Source: Rivularia sp. MS3
Lineage (GTDB): Bacteria > Cyanobacteriota > Cyanobacteriia > Cyanobacteriales > Nostocaceae
Reading direction: 5' to 3'
NCBI GenBank assembly: GCA_019192545.1
Contig: JAHCMI010000001.1
Coordinates: 1 to 64,000 of the forward strand
Length of the DNA stretch: 64,000 bases
Made by a program: the position numbers and the translations under genes. How positions within the stretch are numbered: position 1 is the stretch's first letter; every line of letters starts with the position of its first letter. Shown here piece after piece: positions 1 through 8,553 of this stretch. A model generated the notes under the pieces. That model saw nothing but the letters and a program-made list of their open reading frames with translations. It ran no database searches and had not been told where the DNA came from.

Positions 1-780
1 AATCAACAAGCCGAAAATGCTCAATTCTACACTGAAGGCGATGCTTATATAAACGGCACGCTTTATACCAGAGAATTAAGTATTATAGACAGTGTACAAT
101 TTGCCGAATCAACTCAATTATCCATAGCTGAATTAAACATAAGCAAAAATACTTTTCTAGCAACTTCTAAAGACACTCAAGTTAGTATTGGTACCCAGCA
201 AAAACCTAAAGAACAAACTCTGTTAGGAATTGCAGGAAGTGCCACAATTGGCTCTTCATATGTAAGTGAAAAAAAAGCGCCAGAAAACGGTCTTTTAGTT
301 GAAGGAAAGGTAAATATCGGTGGTACGGTACCTCGAAACAACGAAGCTAGAACATCTCAACTCTACGTTAAGGGCAACGCTTACATTAGCGATACTTTGT
401 CAACGGATACCATTGTCTTTAACGAATCCATGCAGCGTTCATCGCAACAGTATAAGGATAATATTACCGACCTTTCCATTCAAGAAAGTTTGCAAATTTT
501 AGAAGATTTAAAGCCTGTTAAGTACAGCTATAGAACAGATGAAACCAGAAGAATTCATGCTGGATTTATTGCCGAAAAATCTCCTGAAATTTTTACCTCA
601 CCCGACAAAACAATGCTTAATTCTACGGGGATTATCGCCATATTAACCAATGTATTAAAAGAACATATGCATACAAATTCTGCTTTGAATCGCGTCATAG
701 TCAATCAGCAGAAAGAAATTGCTAACTTACGAAAAAGAGTTAGGAAATTAGAAGAAAATACAAATAAATCATTTTGGTAA
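1..780 (+). CDS. C-terminal part of a peptidase S74 (intramolecular chaperone) protein, 5' end outside window
   Basis: The frame is open from base 1 to the stop at 778-780 (259 residues), so the gene begins upstream. The first ~130 residues are Gly/Asn/Thr-rich beta-type sequence with repeated phrases such as GDAYINGTLYT and GNAYISDTLS, like the shaft of a fibre or adhesin. The last ~125 residues match the S74 domain: RSSQQYKDNI at its start, LKPVKYSYR, HAGFIAEKSPEIF, then a terminal coiled coil (NQQKEIANLRKRVRKLEE). In this family the domain trimerises the fibre and cuts itself off just before a Ser, using a Ser-Lys dyad; the Ser codon at 439-441 and a Lys five residues later fit. Known in phage tail spikes and in bacterial surface proteins. 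Whether this is prophage-derived or a host surface protein cannot be told here. Confidence 0.75.
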   Translation, partial: NQQAENAQFYTEGDAYINGTLYTRELSIIDSVQFAESTQLSIAELNISKNTFLATSKDTQVSIGTQQKPKEQTLLGIAGSATIGSSYVSEKKAPENGLLVEGKVNIGGTVPRNNEARTSQLYVKGNAYISDTLSTDTIVFNESMQRSSQQYKDNITDLSIQESLQILEDLKPVKYSYRTDETRRIHAGFIAEKSPEIFTSPDKTMLNSTGIIAILTNVLKEHMHTNSALNRVIVNQQKEIANLRKRVRKLEENTNKSFW

Positions 781-842
781 GTTGAAATAATATCGTTCCC
801 ATTTGTACCGGAATTATTTAAGTTTACTCTTCTTCTTATTAT

Positions 843-1133
843 TTGCTTACTCTACGCTTTAGAAGGGTTTTTTGTAAACGTTATTTGGAATTCAGTAAAG
901 GATTTACCACAGCACGCGGTCCAAAAGTAAGAGTTGTTCTACACCGCAATTCAACCGTTCCCGTTAACTTGAAAGAACAAAACTATGTAACTTTAGCTGC
1001 CCTACAACGCTTCGATGGCGCTCAACGTTATTCCATTCCAGATAACTTTGACTTGGATGACTTTAAATCCGTAGCGATTTGGTGTGAAGAGTTTAACGTC
1101 ACCTTTGGTTTTGCTAGATTGCAAGGTGCTTAG
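843..1133 (+). pseudogene. 5'-truncated DM13-domain protein fragment
   Basis: The 96 codons read FSKGFTTARGPKVRVVLHRN, then LKEQNYVTLAALQ, GAQRYSIP and DFKSVAIWCEEFNVTFGFARL, which is the C-terminal two thirds of a DM13 domain, including the conserved Trp-Cys (IWCxxFNVTFG). DM13 proteins are secreted or membrane-anchored and are proposed to take part in redox or electron transfer. A full cyanobacterial copy has a signal peptide or lipoprotein leader and the first DM13 strands ahead of this point. Here only a TTG with no ribosome site is available, and the 62 bases back to the previous stop encode nothing similar in any frame. The 3' end looks intact. I read it as a remnant left by a deletion or rearrangement; a short expressed protein is less likely. 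Confidence 0.6.
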
Positions 1134-1139
1134 TATTTT

Positions 1140-1212
1140 ACAGTTGTCAGTTAACAGTTATGAGATCAAACTCGCCTATACCCTTATGCATCTAACTGCA
1201 CCTGACAACTGT
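1140..1212. repeat. 11-bp perfect inverted repeat after the DM13 fragment
   Basis: ACAGTTGTCAG (1140-1150) and CTGACAACTGT (1202-1212) are exact inverted copies around a 51-base loop, followed by TTCTTT. This could be a weak terminator for the fragment or a relic of a palindromic repeat of the kind common between genes in this window. Confidence 0.5.
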
Positions 1213-1755
1213 TCTTTATACTGCGCTAATACTTAATTTAAAATTGATATAAAGCTGTACCTCCCACAACCTGCAATGTGCTGTATATGTAGAATTTATG
1301 TTTATTTTCTTATTGCTCGCTTAACCATACACGCCATTCCATCAGCAGTTTTGAGAATAAAACCGGATGCTGTTGGTTTTTTGAAGTTGCACAGTTGAAA
1401 GGCAGAATTTATTTTTCTCAAAGTCGTAGCTCCCTGCTTCGCACACCTCCTGTAACGGTTCCTCAAAAGCCTGCTACGATTAACATCTAATATACGATTG
1501 ACTTTGACCTTTATGAAAATCTAAATTATAATTTCAATAGCATCAGAAATATACACCTTTAGCATTTTTCTTCAGTGGGCAGAAATTTTTGAGTTTAAAT
1601 GCTGATATCAAAGCTTTTTTAGGGGCAACATGGCTGCCTTATTTGTGCTATGGTATCTCTAGAAGATTGAGTTCGGTGGTTCAGTTTGTTTGATTATGTA
1701 TTGCAGACTTCTCCGGATGTAAATCTCATCACACTGTTATTTCTGGAGACGTTGT
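1213..1755. other. Gene-free stretch upstream of the RNA-binding protein gene
   Basis: I see no credible gene on either strand. The 3' part should hold the promoter and a long 5' leader of the RRM gene; rbp genes of this type are known in Anabaena to be cold-induced with regulation through the 5' leader, but no specific motif could be assigned here. A GC-richer block at about 1420-1480 (gtagctccctgcttcgcac region) stands out from the AT-rich surroundings. Confidence 0.4.
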
Positions 1756-2034
1756 ATGTCGATTTACGTAGGCAATCTCTCTTATGAGGTTGTGGAAGAG
1801 GAACTAAAACAAGTATTCCTCGAATATGGAGAAGTAAAAAGTATTTACTTACCAATGGATCGGGAAGCGGGACGTATCAGAGGCTTTGCATTTGTAGAAA
1901 TGGGAACCGATGCACAAGAGGCTACTGCAATAGAATCCTTAGACGGTGCTGAATGGATGGGCCGCAGTCTACGAGTAAATAAAGCTAAGCCAAAGCCAGA
2001 ACGAAGTGCTTCTGGTGGCGGTGGTAGATGGTAA
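1756..2034 (+). CDS. RRM-domain RNA-binding protein (cyanobacterial Rbp family)
   Basis: A 92-residue single RNA-recognition-motif protein. RNP2 is IYVGNL (residues 3-8) and RNP1 is RGFAFVEM (about residues 42-49), with the aromatic residues that stack on RNA. A short Gly-rich tail (SGGGGRW) follows the fold. Cyanobacterial Rbp proteins bind single-stranded RNA, several are cold-inducible, and some help localise mRNAs to membranes. The ATG is preceded by a purine-rich GGAGAC about 7 bases upstream. It lies 178 bases ahead of rpsU on the same strand, the arrangement described for rbpA1-rpsU in Anabaena, which supports co-regulation. The family call is firm; which paralogue it is cannot be decided. 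Confidence 0.93.
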   Translation: MSIYVGNLSYEVVEEELKQVFLEYGEVKSIYLPMDREAGRIRGFAFVEMGTDAQEATAIESLDGAEWMGRSLRVNKAKPKPERSASGGGGRW

Positions 2035-2103
2035 GGGAATTATGGCGAAGGATATAATAGATATAACCTTAACCAACTGAAAAATTATTTAACTTTGGAG
2101 TAT

Positions 2104-2134
2104 GAAGGGCATACAATAAATTTGCCCTTCTTTT
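2104..2134 (+). terminator. Hairpin between rbp and rpsU
   Basis: GAAGGGCA (2104-2111) pairs exactly with TGCCCTTC (2123-2130) around an 11-base loop, followed by TTTT. It lies in the gap between the RRM gene and rpsU, so it could end part of the rbp transcripts (attenuation) or protect the 3' end of an rbp mRNA while some transcripts read through. Confidence 0.65.
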
Positions 2135-2212
2135 GCTCGCAGTTAATGCTACTGTTTACACTTAAGCATTAATTGCAATATTGTACAGCCTTAGTTTAGA
2201 TTAGGAGAAAGA

Positions 2213-2401
2213 ATGACCCAAATAGTTGTAGGCGAAAACGAAGGAATTGAATCAGCATTGCGTAGATTCAAGCGCGAGGTTTCTAAAGCAGGTATTATGC
2301 CCGACATAAAGAAGCATCGCCACTTTGAAACGCCCCTACAAAAGCACAAGCGTAAAGCAATTGCTAGATCCAAGCAGCGTAAGAGACGCTTCAAATATTA
2401 A
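2213..2401 (+). CDS. rpsU: 30S ribosomal protein S21
   Basis: A 62-residue basic protein that matches bS21 over its whole length: the start [20 protein letters not shown] is the conserved N-terminal helix and the C-terminal third is Lys/Arg rich ([19 protein letters not shown]). S21 sits on the small subunit near the 3' end of 16S rRNA and helps mRNA selection during initiation. Length and start are normal, with an AGGAGAAAG ribosome site directly ahead of ATG. Placement after an RRM gene is typical of cyanobacteria. Confidence 0.97.
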   Translation: MTQIVVGENEGIESALRRFKREVSKAGIMPDIKKHRHFETPLQKHKRKAIARSKQRKRRFKY

Positions 2402-2420
2402 AAACTAAAAATTCGTTAAA

Positions 2421-2445
2421 TTTTTCTTGATTTCTGCAAGAAAAA
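2421..2445 (+). terminator. Probable terminator hairpin after rpsU
   Basis: TTTTTCTTG (2421-2429) and CAAGAAAAA (2437-2445) form a perfect 9-bp stem with a 7-base loop, 20 bases after the rpsU stop. There is only a short T-rich tail, so efficiency is uncertain. Confidence 0.5.
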
Positions 2446-3119
2446 TTGTTGATTGAGCATCATGGTGGGTCAATTATCAGTCGTCAATCATCAATTACCA
2501 ATTAATTTGTTGATAATTGTTCATTGTTCATTGATAATTGTCTTCCCTTTTTACTTTATCATTCTAGTTTTATAAAAAAGATTTTTTTTTACTACTTCGC
2601 TACATGAATTCCGACGGGTAATCATCAACCCCGCAAAGTGATTTTTTTATATCTCATAATTATTCTGAGTTTTTCTTATAGGTATCCCGAAGCTTTTAGA
2701 GCATTCCTAAATCCCGAAGTAACTTTATTCCCGGTTTTTCCGAAAAACCGGCAATAGAAACACCTATCTTTCTCACGACTCATATCAGATTGCGATATAT
2801 TCAATAAAAGATAAATTAAATCTGCTCTATTGTGCTTGGATTGATAAACGAATTATCAATCACCATAGAGAAAAAACCTACATATTAATTAGTTCTAAAT
2901 TAGTTCTAAAAAAAATAAACCATATCATCAACTGTGTTTTCACGCTTCCTCTGTAGACAGAAACTAGGTTCAAACCGTTTTCAATCGATGGGAAGATGGA
3001 TGCAACACGTTCAAGTGTTTAGATTAAAGCGCAGAAGTAAAAAAATCTATTGATATAAGCATTAATCAAATCTTATTCAAACCGCTTCTACACGAAAATC
3101 TAAAAATAGGTAAACAGCT
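2446..3119. other. Gene-free stretch with repeats between rpsU and the Gfo/Idh/MocA gene
   Basis: AT-rich, with no convincing gene. It contains short degenerate repeats (variants of caattaccaatt and ttgttgataattg at about 2475-2540) of the tandem type frequent in Nostocales, and a compact hairpin CCGGTTTTT-ccg-AAAAACCGG at 2731-2751. The last ~150 bases should carry the promoter of the downstream gene. Confidence 0.45.
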
Positions 3120-4244
3120 ATGGCGACAGAAAACGGTAAAAACAAAATACGCTATGCAGTCTTAGGGTTAGGATGGATTGTTCAAGAAGACGTTTTACCA
3201 GCTTTCCCTAATACTAATAATTCTGAATTAGCTGCATTAATATCTGGAGATGAAACCAAACGCAAACAACTCGGCGAACAGTATAATGTTCCGGCTTATA
3301 CTTACGAACAATACGAAGAATGCTTGAAAAACGAAAATATTGATGCAGTATATATAGGTTCTCCAAATCATTTACATTTAGAGCATACAGTAAGAGCGGC
3401 AAAAACAGGAGTTCATGTTTTATGTGAAAAGCCAATGGCTATAACTGAAGATGAATGTCAACAAATGATTAACGTTAGTAAAGAAAATAACGTTAAATTA
3501 ATGATTGCTTATCGTCTCCACTTTGATAAAGCCAATATGGAAGCAGTCAAAATAGTTCAATCGGGAAAAATTGGCGAACTCCGCTTTTTTGATTCTGTAT
3601 TTTCTCAGCAGGTTGATGACGGAAATGTCAGATTAAGAGAGCCGCTAGAAAACGGTGGCGGTTCGTTTTATGACATGGGAATTTACTGTATTAATGCAGT
3701 TCGTTATTTATTCCAAGACGAGCCTACAGAAGTATTTGCATTTATTGCTAATAATGGCGAAAAACGCTTTGCAAAAGTAGATGAAATGACCAGCGTTTCT
3801 ATGCGTTTTCCTAAAGAAAGGTTAGCTCATTTTACAAGTAGTTTCGGAGCAGCTTCAACAGCAACATTTCGAGTTGTAGGAACCAAAGGTGATTTGCGAA
3901 TGGATAGCGCTTATACCTATGCAGGAGACTTGAAACAAGAGATTACCGTAGAAGGTGAAAAACAAGAACAGTCTTTTTCCGCAGGAGATCAATTTGGTGC
4001 AGAAATTCAATATTTTTCAAATTGTATATTGAATAATAAAGAACCAGAACCATGTGGAAGAGAGGGATTAGCAGACGTTCGTATAATTCGTGCAATTATC
4101 GAATCAGCAAAAACAGGAAAACCCGTCAAACTAGATGAATTCAAACTAGAAAAAAGACCAAGCTTAGAGCAAGTAATTCAACTTCCTGCAATCGATACAC
4201 CAGATAAATTTGTTAATGCTAAAGATATGCAGGGTAATGGGTAA
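3120..4244 (+). CDS. Gfo/Idh/MocA-family NAD(P)-dependent oxidoreductase
   Basis: 374 residues. The N-terminal Rossmann fold shows YAVLGLGWIVQEDVLPAF (a GxGxxxxxxxxP variant). The family signature CEKPMAITEDECQQM, whose Lys is catalytic in characterised members, lies near residue 103. The second half is the alpha/beta substrate-binding domain (RLHFDKANMEAVKIVQSGKIGE, then GGGSFYDMGIYCINAVRYLF). Overall similarity is to glucose-fructose oxidoreductase and related sugar dehydrogenases, but no twin-Arg leader is present, so a cytoplasmic enzyme acting on a sugar or inositol derivative is likely. The substrate cannot be predicted. It stands alone, with a strong terminator directly after it. Confidence 0.9.
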   Translation: MATENGKNKIRYAVLGLGWIVQEDVLPAFPNTNNSELAALISGDETKRKQLGEQYNVPAYTYEQYEECLKNENIDAVYIGSPNHLHLEHTVRAAKTGVHVLCEKPMAITEDECQQMINVSKENNVKLMIAYRLHFDKANMEAVKIVQSGKIGELRFFDSVFSQQVDDGNVRLREPLENGGGSFYDMGIYCINAVRYLFQDEPTEVFAFIANNGEKRFAKVDEMTSVSMRFPKERLAHFTSSFGAASTATFRVVGTKGDLRMDSAYTYAGDLKQEITVEGEKQEQSFSAGDQFGAEIQYFSNCILNNKEPEPCGREGLADVRIIRAIIESAKTGKPVKLDEFKLEKRPSLEQVIQLPAIDTPDKFVNAKDMQGNG

Positions 4245-4284
4245 TTAGTAATTTGGTAATTAGTAATAATTGATTATTATTTAG

Positions 4285-4314
4285 AGACGTTGCAGTGCAA
4301 CGTCTTTCTTTTTT
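4285..4314 (+). terminator. Rho-independent terminator of the oxidoreductase gene
   Basis: AGACGTTGCA (4285-4294) and TGCAACGTCT (4296-4305) form a near-continuous stem, followed by TTCTTTTTT. It starts 40 bases after the stop codon; this is the clearest intrinsic terminator in the window. Confidence 0.85.
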
Positions 4315-4436
4315 AGATAAAAATACTTAAACTTTCTTTATAAAGATGCGCCCCTCTTTAGCCACCTTACGGTTAGCTTTGTACAGGTAGCTCCAGCCTT
4401 TTAAGCTGAGTGATTCTAAAATCCCTACTACGAGCA

Positions 4437-5756
4437 TTATAAAGAAATTCCCTTGAGCTTCTGAAACAGCTTTGTAACATAGGAATCAGTCATACCAGAA
4501 ATAAAATCAGTAACTTGCAGAATTTTATGATACGAATCGTCGCGATGGGCAAAGAGATACTGCTGAGGAATTATTTGCCGAAGAAATTCAGCTTTATCAC
4601 CTTTTGATAGTACGGCATTGGCAAATTCATCGAACAAATAACCTAAAATTTGATGTCCAGCAATACGGGTACTAACAATATCTGGATGTTTAATTACTTT
4701 ATTTTGAGTTTCGGTACGTATATCATCAAGTACGTCAGCATATTTACTTAACGCTAATAATTCTGTATCAAATTCACCAGTTAGCATTTCTGGCTCTTTT
4801 AATAAGAAAATATCGGCAACATCTTTTACAAGTTTGCTAATAGCGCGAGCGCGTAAATATTTTATTTCTTCTTCTTCTGTATTCGCTTGTTGCTTAATAT
4901 CAGATTCGGAACGTTGAGCAATAGCGTTGAGTAGTTGTTTGGCATTCGCAAAAGAAATATATCTCATGCGGAAGCCGTCTTCTATATCTACAATTAAATA
5001 GCAAATATCATCCGCAGCTTCCATTAAAAAAGCTAGCGGATGTCTTGCCCACCATGCAACTTGATTACTACGACGAATCAATCCTACTGTTTGGGCAACT
5101 TCAGCAAATAACTCTTTTTCTGCTTGAAAAAAATTATATTTAGCGATACTTTTACCTTGATAGCTATTAAGTATATGTTCGGGAATATAAGATTCTCTAG
5201 GGTATTTTGCAAAAGCGGCTATTGTCGGACAGGTAAGCTGCATTCCCCCTTTTTTAGGCTGCATTTCCAGATTACTAATAATTCGGAAGCCTTGAGCGTT
5301 ACCTTCAAATAAATTAAAGTCAGTTTCTTCAATTTCATTGATATAAATTTGTGTAGCTGCATACCAGTTTTTGAAACCGCTTTGAATCGCATCTTCCCCA
5401 GCATGTCCGAAAGGAGGATTACCGATATCATGAGCGAGACTTGCAGCAGAAACAATGTCTCCAAAATCTGAAGGATTATAATCTTTTAGATTATGTCTTT
5501 GAATAATTTCATTTCCTACAATTGTACCTAAAGAGCGACCGACGCAAGAAACTTCAATACTATGAATTAATCTTGTACGTAAATAATCATTCCCTGATAA
5601 GGAATAAACTTGAGTTTTATCTTTTAAACGACGAAAAGGAGATGAAAAAATCAAACGGTCATAATCTCTTTGAAAACAAGTCCGTACAGATTCAGAATCA
5701 ATCGGACTAGTTTTACCCAATCTTTGTCTTGTTAAAAGTTGTTGCCATTGCATCAT
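4437..5756 (-). CDS. dgt: Deoxyguanosinetriphosphate triphosphohydrolase (dGTPase)
   Basis: 439 residues with the HD-domain metal site in order: H65 (RLIHSIEVS), H109-D110 (AHDIGNPPFGHAGE) and the later Asp in LMEAADDICY (about 249-250). The leader FSSPFRRLKDKTQVYSLSGNDYLRTRL is characteristic of the family. dGTPases split dGTP (often other dNTPs too) into the nucleoside and tripolyphosphate, which tunes dNTP pools and can restrict phage replication. Length is usual for the shorter cyanobacterial/Gram-negative type. The start at ATG-ATG (5756/5753) is ambiguous by one codon. It runs in the same direction as ftsH, but 200 bases with a repeat separate them. Confidence 0.93.
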   Translation of the reverse strand: MMQWQQLLTRQRLGKTSPIDSESVRTCFQRDYDRLIFSSPFRRLKDKTQVYSLSGNDYLRTRLIHSIEVSCVGRSLGTIVGNEIIQRHNLKDYNPSDFGDIVSAASLAHDIGNPPFGHAGEDAIQSGFKNWYAATQIYINEIEETDFNLFEGNAQGFRIISNLEMQPKKGGMQLTCPTIAAFAKYPRESYIPEHILNSYQGKSIAKYNFFQAEKELFAEVAQTVGLIRRSNQVAWWARHPLAFLMEAADDICYLIVDIEDGFRMRYISFANAKQLLNAIAQRSESDIKQQANTEEEEIKYLRARAISKLVKDVADIFLLKEPEMLTGEFDTELLALSKYADVLDDIRTETQNKVIKHPDIVSTRIAGHQILGYLFDEFANAVLSKGDKAEFLRQIIPQQYLFAHRDDSYHKILQVTDFISGMTDSYVTKLFQKLKGISL

Positions 5757-5835
5757 AAATCAGTTGTTCACCCGGAGGGTGTGGATTATTAGTTATCAGT
5801 GAACAGTTAAAAAGTAGTTTGATGAATTATTAGTA

Positions 5836-5955
5836 GTCCGCCACATTAATTTTGAGGGGTTCATGAAAGAGGGTTTTATAATTTTCTTCCCCCACTCCCC
5901 CACTCTCCCCCTCTCCCCCTCCCTGCCCCACCCATCATATTTTATGGGACAAACC
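5836..5955. repeat. Dispersed ~100-bp repeat, copy 1
   Basis: Read on the minus strand, this block (ATGATGGGTGGGG, a run of G-rich GGGGGAG units, then ACCCCTCAAAATTAATG) aligns with a second copy at 41763-41842. The CCGCCACATTAATTTTGAG end also reappears in part near 28655-28680. The polypyrimidine tract at 5888-5935 is on the plus strand. Probably a non-coding dispersed element. Confidence 0.5.
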
Positions 5956-5956
5956 A

Positions 5957-7843
5957 CTAGGGTGCTTGTACTCTGTTTAAGTACGAATATAAAACATCTC
6001 CTTCTAAAACTTCTTGTTCTAAAAGATATTCAGCCATTTCTTCGAGTAAGTCGCGGTTAGCTTTAAGAATTAATATTGCTTGTTGATGGGCATTGTGAAT
6101 CATTTCTCGAACTTCTCTGTCGATGGCTGCTGCTACTACTGAACTTACAGGGCGACGAGAATTTGGCGAACCATCTAAAAACGAAGATTGGGCTTTTTCT
6201 AATGCAATTGGGCCTAGATTCTGGCTCATTCCGTACATTGTAACTGCCTGTTCGGCTAAATCGGTTGCTTTTTGAATATCGTCGCTGGCACCAGTAGAAA
6301 CTTGACCGAAAACTACTTCTTCAGCACTACGCCCGCCTAATAAGGTAGTAATTCTGCCGCGAACTTCACTTTCTAACATTAAGAAACGGTCTTCTTCTGG
6401 TAGTTGCAGTGTGTATCCTAAAGCACCTACTCCTCTAGGCACAATAGAGATTTTTTCTACTTGCCCTGACATTAAGGCACCGACTATTGCATGACCGCAT
6501 TCGTGGTAAGCAACGATTTTCTTTTCAACTTGATTGAGTATGCGAGATTTCTTTTCTAAGCCAGCTACGACTCTTTCTAAGGCTTCATTAAAGTCTGCTA
6601 GCGTTACTGCTTCTCGGTGATTTCTAGCGGCTAATAATGCTGCTTCGTTGACTAAATTGGCTAAATCTGCTCCTGCAAAACCGGGTGTACGTCCAGCAAT
6701 TACACTTAAGTCAATGTTTTCTTCTAGCTTAATTGCTTGCGTATGTACTTGTAAAACTGCTAAACGTCCTAGCTTATCCGGACGATCTACCACTACTTGT
6801 CTGTCGAAACGTCCCGGCCGCAGCAAGGCTTTATCTAGTATTTCCGGCCTATTGGTTGCGGCGATGATAATTATTCCCGCATTCGCTTCAAAACCATCCA
6901 TCTGGGTTAACATCTGATCCAATGTTTGTTCGCGTTCTTCATTACTCGAAGCAAACACCCCAGAGCCACCTCTGGACTTACCCAAAGCATCTAATTCATC
7001 GATGAATACAATACAGGGAGACAGTTGTTTTGCTTGTTCAAACAAATCTCGAACTCTGGCAGCACCTACCCCGACAAACATTTCCATAAATTCAGAACCG
7101 GAAACGTTAATAAATGGGACTTCAGCTTCCCCTGCAACAGCTTTAGCTAAAAGAGTTTTACCGGTTCCTGGTGGCCCAACTAATAAAACTCCTTTGGGAA
7201 TTTTTGCTCCTAGTTGAGTGTATCTATCGGGATTTTTGAGAAAGTCTATTATTTCCTGTAATTCTGCTTTAGCTTCATCGATGCCAGCAACATCTGCAAA
7301 GGTTACTTTGCCATCTGTCTGCCCAAAGTAAACTCTAGCTTTACTTTTACCAGCGTTTAAAGGATTGGCAGCACCTCCTCCACTTTGAACGCGATTAGTA
7401 AACCAAACGACTATTAAAAAGATTAAAAATGGGGGAATAAACCAACCGAAAGCTGTAAATATCCAGTTTCGACCACCATCAGGGCGAACTCCAAATTCTA
7501 CCTTGTTATCTTCGAGCAACTTAGGTAAGGTTTGGTCTTTTGGTAAGGGAACAGTTACATAAGCTTTGTCCGGAGGTATAAATTTACCCGACTTCGTTTT
7601 TTTAGTTTTATTTAAATCAGTTTTGAGAAAATATTCTACTTTATTTTCTTCAACTATAACTTTACCAACTTTTCCTTCCCTTACTTGATTGCGAAATTGG
7701 CTGTAAGGCACCTCTGTTTTACTCGGATAATTAAATAAAGGGAAAAAACCTAAAAATAAAAACAACATTATTATTGTAAGCAAACATCCACCAAAGTTAC
7801 CTTGTTTTTGAGGATTTGGGTATCTATCATTTTCAATTTGCAT
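5957..7843 (-). CDS. ftsH: ATP-dependent zinc metalloprotease FtsH
   Basis: 628 residues. Two N-terminal membrane helices (about 19-37 and 127-150) flank a ~90-residue lumenal/periplasmic part. The AAA domain has Walker A GPPGTGKT (223-230), Walker B CIVFIDELDAL (277-286) and the second region of homology ending in RPGRFDRQV (342-350). The zinc site is HECGH (447-451) with a downstream Asp in TGASDDIQ (521-522). FtsH complexes in cyanobacterial thylakoid and plasma membranes degrade damaged photosystem proteins such as D1, and regulators. The Walker B wording DELDALGKSR and HECGH differ slightly from the commonest FtsH2/3 forms (DEIDAVG, HEAGH), so this may be the less studied FtsH1-type paralogue; that assignment is tentative. 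Confidence 0.96.
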   Translation of the reverse strand: MQIENDRYPNPQKQGNFGGCLLTIIMLFLFLGFFPLFNYPSKTEVPYSQFRNQVREGKVGKVIVEENKVEYFLKTDLNKTKKTKSGKFIPPDKAYVTVPLPKDQTLPKLLEDNKVEFGVRPDGGRNWIFTAFGWFIPPFLIFLIVVWFTNRVQSGGGAANPLNAGKSKARVYFGQTDGKVTFADVAGIDEAKAELQEIIDFLKNPDRYTQLGAKIPKGVLLVGPPGTGKTLLAKAVAGEAEVPFINVSGSEFMEMFVGVGAARVRDLFEQAKQLSPCIVFIDELDALGKSRGGSGVFASSNEEREQTLDQMLTQMDGFEANAGIIIIAATNRPEILDKALLRPGRFDRQVVVDRPDKLGRLAVLQVHTQAIKLEENIDLSVIAGRTPGFAGADLANLVNEAALLAARNHREAVTLADFNEALERVVAGLEKKSRILNQVEKKIVAYHECGHAIVGALMSGQVEKISIVPRGVGALGYTLQLPEEDRFLMLESEVRGRITTLLGGRSAEEVVFGQVSTGASDDIQKATDLAEQAVTMYGMSQNLGPIALEKAQSSFLDGSPNSRRPVSSVVAAAIDREVREMIHNAHQQAILILKANRDLLEEMAEYLLEQEVLEGDVLYSYLNRVQAP

Positions 7844-8553
7844 TTTTAGGTTTTACTCTTAAGTAAAAAGGTGTTATAGCGAACCTTAATTCAGTCCAAT
7901 GAATTAGCGAAAGTGTTACTCACTAGTTTAAAATAAAAATATTGATATTAGTGTTAACTTGATGACGCTTCAGATGTACAAAAAAATGGTTATACTAAAA
8001 TTATTTTAGTTTGTATCATTAATTGTATTTAACAATATAAAATATATGAGCAATCTAAAGTTAAACCTTCTATTACAGTAACATTTTTGAATGATTTAAA
8101 TCCTATTATAATAGAGTCTCAATCAAAAATAATTATGTCATCGAACTATAAATATATCTTAAATAGCAATTATTACTTATTAAATGATTATCTAATAATG
8201 CAATTTTTCTTGTTTAGTATTTAGTAATGATTGTGGCACTGCAAAGGAATATCAACGCGAACAATCAAAGCAATGAAAATCAAAAATAAAGTCTTATTTA
8301 GAAGACTGGACAAGGATTTTAATGCGTTTTAACGTACTTTGTATATTAGCTTTGCAATTGAGTGCAAGGTGGGTTTTTTGACTTAACGATAATGATGCAA
8401 GATATCAAAAAACCCTTTCTAGAGCGTAGAGGGCACAGAAGAAAATAAAAAGCAAGAGAGAATAATTTTAATAATTCCGATACCTTCTGGTAGCGAACTC
8501 AGAAGTCTTCTAAAATGATATTACAATTAATTGTCTCTAAATTCCGGATAATA
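7844..8553. other. Gene-free stretch upstream of ftsH, with an 11-bp inverted repeat
   Basis: About 700 AT-rich bases without a gene. The part next to 7843 should hold the ftsH promoter (minus strand). GGGTTTTTTGA (8371-8381) and TCAAAAAACCC (8405-8415) form a perfect 11-bp inverted repeat with a 23-base loop. It lies downstream of the large membrane protein gene on the minus strand and could shape its 3' end, but no T-run follows. Confidence 0.45.

Noticed and set aside
2965-2976. GGTTCAAACC considered as a tRNA T-loop
   Set aside because: No complementary T-stem, acceptor stem or anticodon arm can be built around it.
2988-3053. 21-codon basic peptide frame (MGRWMQHVQVFRLKRRSKKIY)
   Set aside because: Too short, no ribosome site and no context; may be chance.
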